Notes under the pieces: model-generated
Told to the model about the DNA's origin: nothing
Database searches by the model: none
The model's input: the letters and a program-made list of their open reading frames with translations, nothing else
In this document: piece after piece, positions 34,526-43,412 of the stretch
How the letters are laid out: the number at the start of each line of letters is the position of its first letter
How positions within the stretch are numbered: position 1 is the stretch's first letter
Position numbers and translations under genes: made by a program
Origin: Streptomyces sp. AM 4-1-1
Lineage (GTDB): Bacteria; Actinomycetota; Actinomycetes; Streptomycetales; Streptomycetaceae
Reading direction: 5' to 3'
Length of the DNA: 64,000 nucleotides
Assembly: GCF_029167625.1 (NCBI RefSeq)
Contig: NZ_CP119145.1
Coordinates: 7,068,001 to 7,132,000, forward strand

Positions 34526-35166
34526 GCACTTGGGATGAACGACTGGCCGGGGCCTCCATATGCGAACCCCGCCGCACCTTCGACGTCGCCGACGGGTTGC
34601 GCCGCCTGGCCCTGGAGGCTGGCTACCTCCCGATCGCAGCGCCCGCTCGGCCCGAAGTCATCCGGGCCCGCCGCCGCCTCGGGGTGGTCGCCGGCTGGAG
34701 TGTGACGGGCACCGGGGCCGCCGCGCACATGAAGAAGCTCACCGACATCCTGGACGCACCCGATCCCGCCTTCACGAACTGGGCCGACGGCGACCTCGAC
34801 CTCGACGGGCTGTTCGTCTTCGCCTGCTCCCTCGCCGGGCCCGCACTCGCGGGCATCTCGCTCGCCACCGCCGTGTCCCTCCACACCGGCCTGCCCGCCG
34901 CCTACGTCCGCCCCGCCCCGAAAACCCACGGCACCTTTCGGCAGATCGAAGGCGCGGACCTCGACGGCCGCCGCACCGCCCTGATCGACGACACCGCCCG
35001 CAGCGGCACCAGCCTCCTGCACAGCGCCCGCCTCCTGCGGATCGCGGGCGCCAAGGTCGCTACCGCCTTGTGCGTCCTCGACCGCGACGCCGGCGCCACC
35101 GCCCTCCTCGCCGAGCACCGGCTGCCCCTGACCGCACTCCTCACCGACCCGGGAAGCACCACGTGA
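34522..35166 (+). CDS. Phosphoribosyltransferase family protein
   Basis: The 214-residue product has the type I PRTase signature: LDGRRTALIDDTARSGTSLL, with the acidic pair and PRPP-binding DDTARSGTS loop at about residues 150-165, and a flexible-loop region with YVRPAPKTHGTFRQIEG. This resembles orotate-type PRTases. The N-terminal 70 residues are different from OPRT and contain a phosphate-binding-like GWSVTGTGAAAHM. It would transfer a base onto PRPP. It overlaps both neighbours by four bases (GTGA) and so belongs to a three-gene translationally coupled operon. Confidence 0.85.
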   Translation: MSTWDERLAGASICEPRRTFDVADGLRRLALEAGYLPIAAPARPEVIRARRRLGVVAGWSVTGTGAAAHMKKLTDILDAPDPAFTNWADGDLDLDGLFVFACSLAGPALAGISLATAVSLHTGLPAAYVRPAPKTHGTFRQIEGADLDGRRTALIDDTARSGTSLLHSARLLRIAGAKVATALCVLDRDAGATALLAEHRLPLTALLTDPGSTT

Positions 35167-35825
35167 CCCGGCAGGCGGCGCTCTTCGACCTCGACGGCGT
35201 CCTCCTCGACAGCGGCCCGTCCGTACGAGCCACCCTCGCCGCGGTCACCACGTGCGCGACCGGCCGCCGCACCACTGCCACCGACCTCCCACCCACCGCG
35301 CTGCACCGCCCCCGCACCGAGGTCCTGGCCCTCCTCGGGGTGGCCGATCCGGACGACGCGTGCGCCCGCTGGTGGGACGGCGCCCTCGCCAGCCGGCTGC
35401 CCGACGTGTTCTCCGGCGTGCTGGCGGGACTGCTGGCCCTGCACGCGGAAGGGGTCGCGGTCGGCGTGGTCACCCTTCAGGACCGCAACCGGCTGTCCTG
35501 GTACCTGCCGGTTGCGCTCGCCGACCTGCTGGACGTGGTAATCACCCGGCAGGACGCGCCCGCGAAACCCGCACCCGACGGACTGCACGCCGCCCTTCAC
35601 CGGGTCGGCGCCCGGCCCGAGGACGCCGTGTTCGTCGGGGACAGCCCCGGCGACATGACCGCCGCCCGCGCCGCCGGCATCGTCGCGCTGGGCGCCGACT
35701 GGGGCTGGCACCCAGCGCCGGTCCTGCACGCTGCGGGCGCCGGTCAGGTCCTGCCGGACCCCACCCGCATCGGCCCATCCCTCCCGCACCACCCGCACTA
35801 CCTGCCCCAAATCGCTGCGAACTGA
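35163..35825 (+). CDS. HAD-superfamily hydrolase
   Basis: All four HAD motifs are visible in 220 residues. Motif I is ALFDLDGVLLDS (nucleophile and acid/base Asp at about 8 and 10), motif II is GVVTLQDRNRL, the motif III Lys is in DAPAKPAPDGL, and motif IV is AVFVGDSPGDMTAARAAG. The small cap domain suggests a phosphoglycolate-phosphatase- or nucleotidase-like enzyme. Coupling to a PRTase hints at nucleotide or sugar-phosphate metabolism. GTG 35163 overlaps the PRTase stop. Confidence 0.9.
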   Translation: MTRQAALFDLDGVLLDSGPSVRATLAAVTTCATGRRTTATDLPPTALHRPRTEVLALLGVADPDDACARWWDGALASRLPDVFSGVLAGLLALHAEGVAVGVVTLQDRNRLSWYLPVALADLLDVVITRQDAPAKPAPDGLHAALHRVGARPEDAVFVGDSPGDMTAARAAGIVALGADWGWHPAPVLHAAGAGQVLPDPTRIGPSLPHHPHYLPQIAAN

Positions 35826-35843
35826 CCCGTCCGCGCCACTACA

Positions 35844-35885
35844 GTGGAAGGGCACCCCTCCCGGGTGCCCTTCCACGCTTTCACC
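35844..35885 (+). terminator. Strong intrinsic terminator of the sigma/PRTase/HAD operon
   Basis: GTGGAAGGGCACCC at 35844-35857 pairs perfectly with GGGTGCCCTTCCAC at 35863-35876 around a 5-base loop, followed by GCTTTCA. It lies 19 bases after the HAD stop codon. Confidence 0.8.
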
Positions 35886-36009
35886 ACCGAGGGACACGGA
35901 AATGCGCGTGATGCGGCGACAGGCTCCAAGCGCCGATCGGGACCACTGAACAAGCCAGCGGTCCGGGTCGGCGCTCATCCCCGAGCCCCCGTCGCCCACC
36001 TCCTCCCTT

Positions 36010-36957
36010 GTGAGCCACCTCGTGTCTACGCCCCCTCCTGCCGGCCGTCTGCGATGGACCGACGTCCCCGTCCCCCTGCGGGCCCGCCTCGAAACCGCAC
36101 TCGACGCCCCCGTCACGGACGCGATCACCCCTGCGGGCGGCTTCGGCCACCAGCTCGCCGCCGCCCTCACCCTCGCCAACGGACGCCGGTACTTCGTCAA
36201 GGCCGCCCCCACCGACGACCCGCTCACCGCGGCCAACCTCCACGAGGGCACCGTCCTCGCCGCCCTGCCGCCAGGCGCCCCCGCCCCCGAAGTGGTGGGT
36301 GTTCACCACGACGCCGACTGGACCGCCGTCGTCATGGCGCACCTCGACGGCCCCCACCCCGGCCTCTCCCCGGCCTCCTCCGACCCCGGACAGATCTGGG
36401 CCCTGCTGGACAAGCTCACCTCCACCCCCGCCCCGGCCCCGTACACCGCGGCGGTGAGCACGACGCCCTCCACGTCGGCGGCCCTGCACGGCTGGGACAA
36501 ACTGGCCGCCGAGCCACCGGTGGACCTCTCTGCTGCCGCGCGCGACCTCCTGCCACACCTTCTCGAACGGGAAGCTGCCTGGCCCGCCCTCGCCCACGGC
36601 GACCGCATCGTCCACGGCGACCTGAGGGCCGACAACATGGTCCGCGACCACCACCTCGGCGTGACCTTCGTCGACTGGGCCCACGCCACCACCGGCCCCG
36701 CCTGCATCGACGCAGCCTCCCTCGCCCCGCAACTCGTCCTCGCCGGACACGAGCCCGCTGACATCGCCCACCTGCTCCACGAACACCCCGCCACCGCCGA
36801 GCACCCCGACACCACCACAGCCTTTCTCGCCGCCCTCACCGGCTACTGGCACCGCAACGCACGCCTCCCCGCACCCCCCGGAGCCCCCGGCCTCCGCGCC
36901 TACCAGCGCCGCGCCGCAGCCGCCGGTCTCGCACTCCTCACCCACCGCCTGAAGTGA
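36010..36957 (+). CDS. Aminoglycoside-phosphotransferase-like (APH) kinase
   Basis: The 315-residue protein has the APH fold: a nucleotide-binding N-lobe (PAGGFGHQLAAALTLANGRR, YFVKAAPTDDP with the conserved Lys; HEGTVLAAL), a hinge AVVMAHLDG, then the Brenner motif VHGDLRADNMVRD (catalytic Asp in HGDLRADN) and VTFVDWAHATTGPA (the metal-binding DFG-equivalent Asp). Such enzymes phosphorylate small molecules, often antibiotics, choline or sugars. Substrate specificity cannot be read. No close operon partner is present. Confidence 0.85.
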   Translation: MSHLVSTPPPAGRLRWTDVPVPLRARLETALDAPVTDAITPAGGFGHQLAAALTLANGRRYFVKAAPTDDPLTAANLHEGTVLAALPPGAPAPEVVGVHHDADWTAVVMAHLDGPHPGLSPASSDPGQIWALLDKLTSTPAPAPYTAAVSTTPSTSAALHGWDKLAAEPPVDLSAAARDLLPHLLEREAAWPALAHGDRIVHGDLRADNMVRDHHLGVTFVDWAHATTGPACIDAASLAPQLVLAGHEPADIAHLLHEHPATAEHPDTTTAFLAALTGYWHRNARLPAPPGAPGLRAYQRRAAAAGLALLTHRLK

Positions 36958-37022
36958 AACTTGCAGGCTCCACTGCCTGTCCCGTGATGGTGGTGGCAGC
37001 TCGCCCTTGAGCGAATCGCTCC

Positions 37023-37046
37023 GGGTACGGGTACGTACCCGTACCC
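37023..37046. promoter_or_regulatory. 24-bp perfect palindromic operator of the toxin-antitoxin operon
   Basis: GGGTACGGGTAC is followed immediately by its exact reverse complement, GTACCCGTACCC. It also contains the 6-mer GGGTAC twice in each arm orientation, so it could hold two antitoxin dimers. It ends 22 bases before the antitoxin ATG, where the promoter -10 should be. Autorepression by the antitoxin is the expected mode. Confidence 0.75.
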
Positions 37047-37068
37047 TGTGGGGATGGGAAGGAGCACG

Positions 37069-37329
37069 ATGATGTCTGATGCCAATGTCCGTATCCCGGA
37101 GGAAGCGAAGGACCGGCTGGCCGCGATCGCGGCTGCGGAGGGGTTGTCGCTGCGCGCGTATCTGGCGCGACTGGCGGAGACCTTGCTAACGCCGGCGGAG
37201 CGGGCCGAGCGGGCCGAGCGGGCGCGGGTGGCGTTGAGGGACTGGAGCGGGTACGCCCCTTCTCCGTCCGAGCAGGACGACCTGGACCTTGAGCTCGACC
37301 GGCGTCTAGCGCGGGCGGCTGGCAGGTGA
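37069..37329 (+). CDS. Antitoxin, CopG/VapB-like (87 aa)
   Basis: AAGGAG lies 6 bases before a double ATG at 37069/37072. The N-terminus SDANVRIPEEAKDRLAAIAA, then AEGLSLRAYLARLAETLL, is a short strand plus two helices as in ribbon-helix-helix proteins. The C-terminal half is a charged helix with repeated RAERAERAR that would wrap the toxin. Its TGA overlaps the toxin GTG (GTGA), and a palindrome precedes it. Confidence 0.75.
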   Translation: MMSDANVRIPEEAKDRLAAIAAAEGLSLRAYLARLAETLLTPAERAERAERARVALRDWSGYAPSPSEQDDLDLELDRRLARAAGR

Positions 37330-37706
37330 GTGATGCCATGCACATCATCCTGGACGACACGGCGATGGCCGCGGCCGGGGAGGGCAACGTCCTCGCGTCC
37401 CGGCTGATCCATCGGGCGCACGCCGAGCCGGGCTGGTTCCTCTACGTTCCGGCGTGCGCGCTCGTCGAGGCCGACCGGGCCCGGCCCGGCACCGCCGAAC
37501 ACCTCGCCTCGCTGCCCGGGATCACGGTCCTGGACCTGGACCTCGCCGCCGCGCTCGCCGTCGCCCGGCAGGAGAGCTGGGCTGCCGCACACAGCCTGTA
37601 CGCGGCGCAGCCGACGCCGGACCGCCCGGACGGGGCGTTCGTCGCGACGACGGCGCCGGAGCGGTGGGCCGGTGAGCCGGTCCGCGTTCTGGACCTCACG
37701 TCCTGA
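37326..37706 (+). CDS. PIN-domain-like toxin (126 aa)
   Basis: The product has a compact alpha/beta PIN-like arrangement: HIILDDTAMAAAGEGNVLA (first acids), YVPACALVEADRARPG (conserved Glu), TVLDLDLAAALAVA, and later PDRPDGAFVATTAP (the C-terminal Asp of the active-site quartet). It would be a Mg-dependent RNase of the VapC type, held by the upstream antitoxin. The start GTG overlaps the antitoxin stop. The pattern is somewhat divergent, so another small toxin class is possible. Confidence 0.65.
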   Translation: MSDAMHIILDDTAMAAAGEGNVLASRLIHRAHAEPGWFLYVPACALVEADRARPGTAEHLASLPGITVLDLDLAAALAVARQESWAAAHSLYAAQPTPDRPDGAFVATTAPERWAGEPVRVLDLTS

Positions 37707-37889
37707 CCACTGCTGTCCGAACCGGCAAAGTGGCATCCACATGGCTCGCTGGTTCAGGTTCGCCGGGCAGGCCAGGATTTGAGTCCCGAGCGGTCCCGAT
37801 TCGTTCTGAGTGACGTGCACATTGCCTGATCCCAGAACTTGCCCGGCCCAAACAAGTGAGCATGCTGGAAAATGTTGCCTGGATCAGTA

Positions 37890-37910
37890 ACTTTACTGGC
37901 TCGATAAAGT
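37890..37910. promoter_or_regulatory. Possible operator upstream of the AbiEi-like gene
   Basis: ACTTTA and TAAAGT form 6-bp inverted arms separated by 9 bases in a locally A/T-rich stretch about 50-65 bases before the start codon. AbiEi antitoxins repress by binding inverted repeats upstream, so this is a candidate. It is short and could be chance. Confidence 0.35.
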
Positions 37911-37956
37911 CCGCGCTCCAGGCAAGTTTGCTTGTGACGTGTGTGATGATGATTCC

Positions 37957-39084
37957 GTGGAATCACCCCTGATCAGAGAGGCACACCTGCTGGAACAGGG
38001 CATTCATGTCCTGAGCGGCCTGCTGGGGCCGGAGTGGCAGGTCACGCAGCGCCCGAACAAGAGCAAGGTCTTCGACGCTGCTCTGGAGGTGAGGGCGGAG
38101 GGGGACAGTACCTTCACGCAACTGCTGGTGGAGGTGACCCAGGCAGTCCCACCGCGGCTCGTGGCGGAGCGGCTGGTGCCCAGGGTTGAGCTGCTCCGGG
38201 AGGTCAACCACTACACAAATCTGCTGATCATCGCGCCGTGGATCTCATCTCAGGCCCGGGAACTGCTGCGGCAGAACGGCATCGCGTACTTGGACCTGAC
38301 GGGCAATGTAGACATCCGAGTGTCGCGGCCGGCCATCATCATCCACACCGCCGGAGCCGAGAAGGCACCGAGGTCAGCTCCCCGGGAAACCAGCAGAACC
38401 ACTCTGGCAGGGGCGAAAGCAGGACGCCTGGTACGCCTTCTCGCCGATGTGCCACCGCCTCACCGCGCCACGGACTTGCACCGGATCTCCCGGCTGAGCC
38501 TCCCGTACGTGTCTCGGCTCCTGGACACCCTGGAAGACCAGCTCCTGATCCGCCGCAAGGGAAGGATCATCGCGGACGTCGACTGGGCTCAGCTTCTGCG
38601 CGCCCGCGCCCAGCAGACGTCTCTCCTCACCGCAGGGGCCTACCAGGGTTTCCTGGCTCCCAACGGCATCCCAGCCCTGCTGCGACAGATCCCTCAGCTT
38701 TCCACGGAGTACGTCGACGGTCTTTGCGTCACCGGCTCCTACGCCGCCCAGCGCTCTGTTCAGGTCGCCGTGGGAGGCCAGCTGATGCTCTACATGGCAT
38801 CTTGGCTGGACATTGACGACGTGGCCGACGAACTCGGCCTCTTGCCGGTCGCAGACGGCGCGGACGTCCTGCTCCTGAACGAACCTGATTCCTTCGTCCG
38901 GCAGCGGTCCGAGTTGGTTGACGGCGTGCAGTGCGCCGCGCCCAGCCAGGCGGCACTCGACTGCCTGGCCGGCCCCGGCCGGATGCCCGCCGAGGGAGAG
39001 GCTCTCCTGCACTTCATGGAAGAGCACCCTGAAGAGTGGCGCAGTGTCAGGAGCACTGCCCTCACGCCACCTGATCGGCACTAA
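37957..39084 (+). CDS. AbiEi-like antitoxin with winged helix (about 375 aa)
   Basis: The N-terminal half holds a nuclease-like or AbiEi-type fold (TQLLVEVTQAVPPRLVAERL, NLLIIAPWISSQARELLRQN, then GIAYLDLTGNVDIRVSRP, the conserved YLDxxGN signature of AbiEi-family proteins). A winged helix follows (AGRLVRLLADVPPPHRATDL, LSLPYVSRLLDTLEDQLLIR), then a C-terminal domain with YVDGLCVTGSYAAQR. The start is GTG 37957 or GTG 37939. The TAA stop (39082-39084) is part of the 4-bp target duplication of the IS1380 that follows. It is the probable partner of the nucleotidyltransferase at 40791. Confidence 0.75.
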   Translation: MESPLIREAHLLEQGIHVLSGLLGPEWQVTQRPNKSKVFDAALEVRAEGDSTFTQLLVEVTQAVPPRLVAERLVPRVELLREVNHYTNLLIIAPWISSQARELLRQNGIAYLDLTGNVDIRVSRPAIIIHTAGAEKAPRSAPRETSRTTLAGAKAGRLVRLLADVPPPHRATDLHRISRLSLPYVSRLLDTLEDQLLIRRKGRIIADVDWAQLLRARAQQTSLLTAGAYQGFLAPNGIPALLRQIPQLSTEYVDGLCVTGSYAAQRSVQVAVGGQLMLYMASWLDIDDVADELGLLPVADGADVLLLNEPDSFVRQRSELVDGVQCAAPSQAALDCLAGPGRMPAEGEALLHFMEEHPEEWRSVRSTALTPPDRH

Positions 39085-40745
39085 CCTCGCCGTTTCAGTT
39101 GGGGTTGCTGGGCGGCTGAGCAGGGTTGTTTGAGACCGTGTCGGCGGGTGGGCATGGTGAGGGCCCGGCGCGGGGTCGGGTTCTCCGAGGTCCTTGAGTC
39201 GAGGTGGGCGGGGGCGGCGGGTCAGTCGGCGGGGCGGGGTAGTGCGGTCAGGCGGTGGAATGCCGCGGCGAGCTCGTGTCGCCAGGGCCAGGTCGCCGAT
39301 ATCCGAAGGTGGAGGCGGCGGCCGCCCCGGGTGATCCGGGCGGCGACGTGCAGGAGCCGGTAGCGGAGTTTCTTGGGTTCGGCAGCCGCGAGTTCGCCGT
39401 CCAGCAGGAGGACGCGGGTCCAGGCCAGGAGGTCGATCGCCGCGAGGCTCAGTTCGAGCCAGACGGCGTTGACGCCGAAGCGGCGGGAGGGGAAGCGGCC
39501 GAAACCGGTGGTCTTGCTGCACCGGATGTGGTCTTCGACGCATGCGTGTCCGCGGTGGCGGACCTCAAGGAACTGGGCCGGGCCGGAGGCGAACGGGGTG
39601 TCGGTGAGGAACGCCTGGTGCCGCATGCCCTCGTCCCGGTCGAAGAGCGAGAGCTGGGCTCCGGGGTGGGGACGTTCACGGCGGACGATGATGCGGGTGC
39701 CGGCCGGGTAGCCGGCAAGGTCGGTCATGCCGGTCAGCTCGGCGACCTCGGCGGACTCGCGGAGGGTGCCGTCCTGGTCCAGAGCGGGGTGCCAGACCTG
39801 GTCAGGCAGGGCGCGGATCGCGCGGCGGACCGGCTCGGTGACCGCGTACCCGACCGAGAAGAAGGTGCGGATTCCTCGTGTTCGCAGGTTGCGGACGTGG
39901 GTGAGGAAGGCTTTCGCGGATCCGGCGCTGTCGGTGCGGATCAGGATGTCGGTGCCGTGTCGGTGGGCGTCGGGGACCTGCGCGAGAGCGTCGTCCAGCA
40001 CCGCGATGTGGTCCGCGGCCGTGTTGGCTCCGGCGTTCCCGGGCCGCAGCCGGCCCGACATGCCCTCGCCGGTGTTGGCCAGGAAACACACCAGAGGATG
40101 GAAGCCGAAGCCGCCTTTGTAGGTGGGTGCGGCCGCCTCCTTCTCGGAGTGGCAGGTGATCAGGGTGGCGTCGATGTCCAGGACCAAGCCGGGCAGTTCC
40201 TGTCCGCCGGCTTTCGCCGCCGGTATGCCACAGCTGGTCTCGGATGCCTGGAACCAGGCCACTTCCCGGGCCTGGGCACGGGCCGAGCGCAGGCGGTCCA
40301 GTACGCGTTCGTCGACGCCGGCCAGCAGGCGCCAGGCAGTCGGTGTCGAGGCGACCGGTCCGAACACCTCGCCCTGGTCGCGCAGCACGGTCAGATCCGT
40401 GATGGTCTCGCCGCCGTCAGCGAGCATCACCGCGAGGTCGGTCGCGATCCGGCCCGGGTCGTGGCCGGTGCCGCGTGGCCGAAGCGGCCTCAACGCGGTG
40501 GAGTATGCGCTGGTCAGCCCGGTGACGTCGGCGAGATCAGCCAGTAGCCGAGCCCCGACGTGCCCGACGACCCCCGCACCGTCGGTGGAGACATGAAGCC
40601 TGGGACGAGAACCGATACCCTGCACGCAGAAAGTGCCTTCCACCTGGACCGACAGAACCCCTCGACAAGGTTCATCGTCCCAGCTCAGAAGGCACTTTCG
40701 CGTTACCGGCCAGCAACTGGCCTCACGCCAGGCGAAACGCCGAGG
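39085..40745 (-). mobile_element. IS1380-family element, complete, 1661 bp, CTAA duplication
   Basis: The left end begins CCTCGCCGTTTCAGTTGGGG, and the reverse complement of the right end begins CCTCGGCGTTTCGCCTGGCG, good inverted repeats. Both sides are flanked by CTAA (39081-39084 and 40746-40749), the 4-bp duplication expected for IS1380. It separates two genes that should form one operon. Confidence 0.9.
39222..40643 (-). CDS. IS1380 transposase
   Basis: The 473-residue DDE transposase has LHVSTDGAGVVGHVGARLLA at the N-terminus, PGLVLDIDATLITCHSEKE with the first catalytic Asp, DILIRTDSAGSAKAFLTHV with the second, and a C-terminal RRFGVNAVWLELSLAAIDLL segment. These are the usual IS1380 blocks. 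It appears complete and so potentially active. It is transcribed against the flanking AbiE-like operon. Confidence 0.93.
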   Translation of the reverse strand: MEGTFCVQGIGSRPRLHVSTDGAGVVGHVGARLLADLADVTGLTSAYSTALRPLRPRGTGHDPGRIATDLAVMLADGGETITDLTVLRDQGEVFGPVASTPTAWRLLAGVDERVLDRLRSARAQAREVAWFQASETSCGIPAAKAGGQELPGLVLDIDATLITCHSEKEAAAPTYKGGFGFHPLVCFLANTGEGMSGRLRPGNAGANTAADHIAVLDDALAQVPDAHRHGTDILIRTDSAGSAKAFLTHVRNLRTRGIRTFFSVGYAVTEPVRRAIRALPDQVWHPALDQDGTLRESAEVAELTGMTDLAGYPAGTRIIVRRERPHPGAQLSLFDRDEGMRHQAFLTDTPFASGPAQFLEVRHRGHACVEDHIRCSKTTGFGRFPSRRFGVNAVWLELSLAAIDLLAWTRVLLLDGELAAAEPKKLRYRLLHVAARITRGGRRLHLRISATWPWRHELAAAFHRLTALPRPAD

Positions 40746-40790
40746 CTAAGATCGCAACGCAAGCAGACCAACGGAGAAGCGCGAGGCACC

Positions 40791-41645
40791 ATGTCACAGG
40801 CCCCGGCGGGCGTCGACCCCGATCAACTGACGGTGGTGGCCCGACGTGTTCTCCTCGACGGCCTGGTCGCACTGAGCCCTCACCTCGATGCCCTGACGGT
40901 CGTGGGCGCGCAGGCTGTCTACCTGCGGACCCCGGAGGCGGCGCTACGCAACTCGCCTTTCACTTCCGACGGCGACCTGAGCATCGACCCCGCGCTCCTC
41001 GAGGAAGAGCCCCTTCTCGATGAATCTCTGCTCAAGGCAGGCTTCACGTTGAAGAAGGACAACGAACCCGGGCTCTGGGAACGGCAGGAGACCGTGGGCG
41101 ACCAGGTCGTGCCGGTGGAGTTGGACCTCCTTATTCCCCGGCAGCTCTCGCCCAAGAACGGCCGCCGCAGCGCCAAGGTGCCGCCGCACGGAACGATGTC
41201 CGCGCGCTGGATCGAGGGCCTCGAGGTCGCTGCCGTGGACCGCTCTCCCCTGCCCGTCAAAAGTCTCGACCCTGCCGACGACCGGTCGATCACGGTCAAC
41301 GTCGCCGGCCCCGCGGCGCTCCTGGTAGCCAAAGCCTTCAAAATCACCGACCGGCTCAGTCAGTCCGAAAAGCGCCCGGACCACCTGACCGACAAGGATG
41401 CTGGCGACGTCTTGCGCATCATGATGACCACCAGGGCACGACAGGTCTCCGACCTGTTCAGCGTGCTGCGCAACGACCCACGCGTGGGCGACGTCGCGAC
41501 GGACGGACTGGAGAAGCTGCGTCAGCTCTTCGGGGGGCGAGGCACGCCCGGCGTCGAGATGGCTGTCAAAGCCCTCGCGGGTTCCCTTGAAGAGGACCGT
41601 GTCCGCACACTCGCCCCTGCCTTCATCACACGCCTGCCAGAGTAA
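40791..41645 (+). CDS. AbiEii-like nucleotidyltransferase toxin (284 aa)
   Basis: The protein is a MNT/AbiEii-type nucleotidyltransferase: LDALTVVGAQAVYLRTPEAA (the VGG-like start of the NTase fold), FTSDGDLSIDPALLEE (the metal-binding D-x-D), and VVPVELDLLIPRQL (third acid), then NVAGPAALLVAKAFKITDRL, where the Lys is conserved in the family. In type IV systems this toxin modifies cellular RNA or nucleotides and is countered by AbiEi. Before IS1380 inserted, the start lay about 40 bases after the AbiEi-like stop. GGAGAAG is present upstream. Confidence 0.75.
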   Translation: MSQAPAGVDPDQLTVVARRVLLDGLVALSPHLDALTVVGAQAVYLRTPEAALRNSPFTSDGDLSIDPALLEEEPLLDESLLKAGFTLKKDNEPGLWERQETVGDQVVPVELDLLIPRQLSPKNGRRSAKVPPHGTMSARWIEGLEVAAVDRSPLPVKSLDPADDRSITVNVAGPAALLVAKAFKITDRLSQSEKRPDHLTDKDAGDVLRIMMTTRARQVSDLFSVLRNDPRVGDVATDGLEKLRQLFGGRGTPGVEMAVKALAGSLEEDRVRTLAPAFITRLPE

Positions 41646-41789
41646 TTCCGGGGTCGACCTCGACTGCGGTTGGTGCGGATCCGTCACCTAGGCCGGGAAC
41701 CGTCGGATGGGGCAATCATCCCGACCACGGCCCGGACCCATGAGTCAACTCGCGTCATGACCTCTGCTGTACCGATCTGTGAACGCGAT

Positions 41790-41813
41790 GGCCCCACCGG
41801 TTTCGGCGGGGCC
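41790..41813. terminator. Hairpin between convergent genes
   Basis: GGCCCCACCG and CGGCGGGGCC pair with one mismatch around GTTT, located between the 3' ends of the AbiEii-like gene (plus) and the TPR fragment (minus). It can serve both directions, although the U-tract is weak. Confidence 0.5.
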
Positions 41814-41823
41814 GTCGCGTTGT

Positions 41824-42903
41824 TCATCGGGGGCCTGCGGCCAGGTGGTGGCGGCGGTCTGTGACGAGGGTGCGCCAGCGGTCGCGGGTGGCTTCGGGTC
41901 CGTCGAGCCATCGGGTCGGTGAGGGGTGGGGGAGGGGGAGTGCGGCCATGAAGTGGGCGATGTCGGTGTAGTAGGCGTAGTCGCCGTCGCGGGTGAGGTC
42001 GTGCAGCCGGGAGATCGTCGCGGCGACCGCGTCGTCGCCGAGGACGGCGTGATGGAAGGCGGCGGCGAGTTCGAGGGTGGGTGTCGTGGAGGTGAGGCCG
42101 GCGGCGTCGATTTCGGTGCGCAGTGCCTGGACGCGGTCGTTGAGGGAGGGGGTGCCGGCGTCGCGGATGAGTGCGGCGATGGCGGCGTTGAGGGTGCTGG
42201 CGCGCAGGTTGAGGTTGCTCAGGAGCTGTTGGGCCAGGGCGAGTTCGTCGTCGGCTTGATGGGGGTCGTGGAAGGCGGTGGCGAGGGCGCGCAGTGCTTG
42301 GTTGTGTGCGGCTTCGCCGCTTTTCGTGTGCTGTTCGGCCTCGGTGCGTCCGGCGAGGTAGGCGGCGGCTGCGCGGGCCGGTTCTCCCTGGAGCCAGTAC
42401 AGGTCTCCCAGGACGCGCTGGTGGCGGCCTTCCCAGCCCAGGGTCTGTGCGGCGGCCAGGGCGGTGGGGAAGTCGCCGGCGAGGCGGGCGGCCTGGGCGA
42501 GTCCGCGGCGGGCGGCGGGGGCCAGGCGGCCGGCGCTGTCGGCGACCTGCTGGTAACCGTGGCGTGATTCCTGGCTGCGGCCGATGTCGCGGTAGGCCTT
42601 GGCCCGGTAGTAGAGGGCCATGTCGTGCAGTTGTGCGGGCAGCAGGGCGGAGTCGATGACCAGGGTGAGCCGGTGGACGGTCCGCGCGCGGTGTTCGCGT
42701 TGCCGGCGTGCCAGGGTGCTGAGGGTTTCGACCAAGGCGTCGGCGGGTGTCTGCAGGGGGGTGGTGTCGTGGTCGTGGGCGGGTGGGGCGAGGGGTTCCC
42801 ACACGGAGTCGCCGACATAGGCGAAGGCGGCTTCGGTGAGCCAGTCGAGGTCGAGGGCGAAGTCGCGGGCCAGGCGCAGTCCCTGGCGCAGGCAGCCGAC
42901 CAG
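41824..42903 (-). pseudogene. TPR-repeat protein, N-terminus missing
   Basis: About 360 residues of tetratricopeptide-like helical repeats are read on the minus strand (LHDMALYYRAKAYRDIGRSQ, then GRLAPAARRGLAQAARLAGD and HQRVLGDLYWLQGEPARAAA). The frame is open leftward from about 42903 with no start codon: upstream it joins a different gene. Such C-terminal TPR blocks usually belong to NTPase or HTH regulators. Here the N-terminal effector is lost, so the piece is probably non-functional. Confidence 0.6.
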
Positions 42904-43412
42904 CCCAACTCCAGCGCGACGTCGCCCTGAGCCAGCGACTCGGAGCGGACGTGCACCTGCTCGCCTCGATCACCCCAGTCGACGAGGCCGTCCGGAATGC
43001 CGCACGGGAACTGTGCGACGCAGCCGGACTGAAACTGGAGGTACTGGACCAAGCCGACCTTCGCCCAGTCGCACACAAGCCCGCCCCTGCGACCGCGGCC
43101 GACGGCCTCGGCTGGCTGCGTACCGCAACGGCTGACCTGACCGCGCTGATCGAGAAGGGCAAGCCCGTCAGCCACGGCCAGGTGGCGCGGATCCTGAAGA
43201 CCGCGTCCGGCGGAGCCGCCCCGGTGCCCGGACATATCGCGGTTCTCTCCTGGGCGCTGACCGAGCACGGAGATCATGCCGCAGACCTGCTAGTCCGAGT
43301 TCTCGGGGGTGCTCGATGCTGCGATCCAGAAGCACGGCGCGGGCGGCCGGATGGCGTAGAGGCAGCTACCGGCCTCCGCACTGGCGCTCACTCGCCAACT
43401 GAAGCGCTCAGT
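42904..43412 (+). pseudogene. Internal gene fragment interrupted by group II intron 2
   Basis: The plus-strand frame reads QLQRDVALSQRLGADVHLLA, then SITPVDEAVRNAARELCDAA and KPVSHGQVARILKTASGGAA, a conserved-looking Streptomyces segment with coding bias but no start codon at its left border with the TPR fragment. It passes GDHAADLLVRVLGGARC and then loses character shortly before the intron at 43413. It is a chimeric scar of deletion plus intron insertion. The protein is not recognised. Confidence 0.45.
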
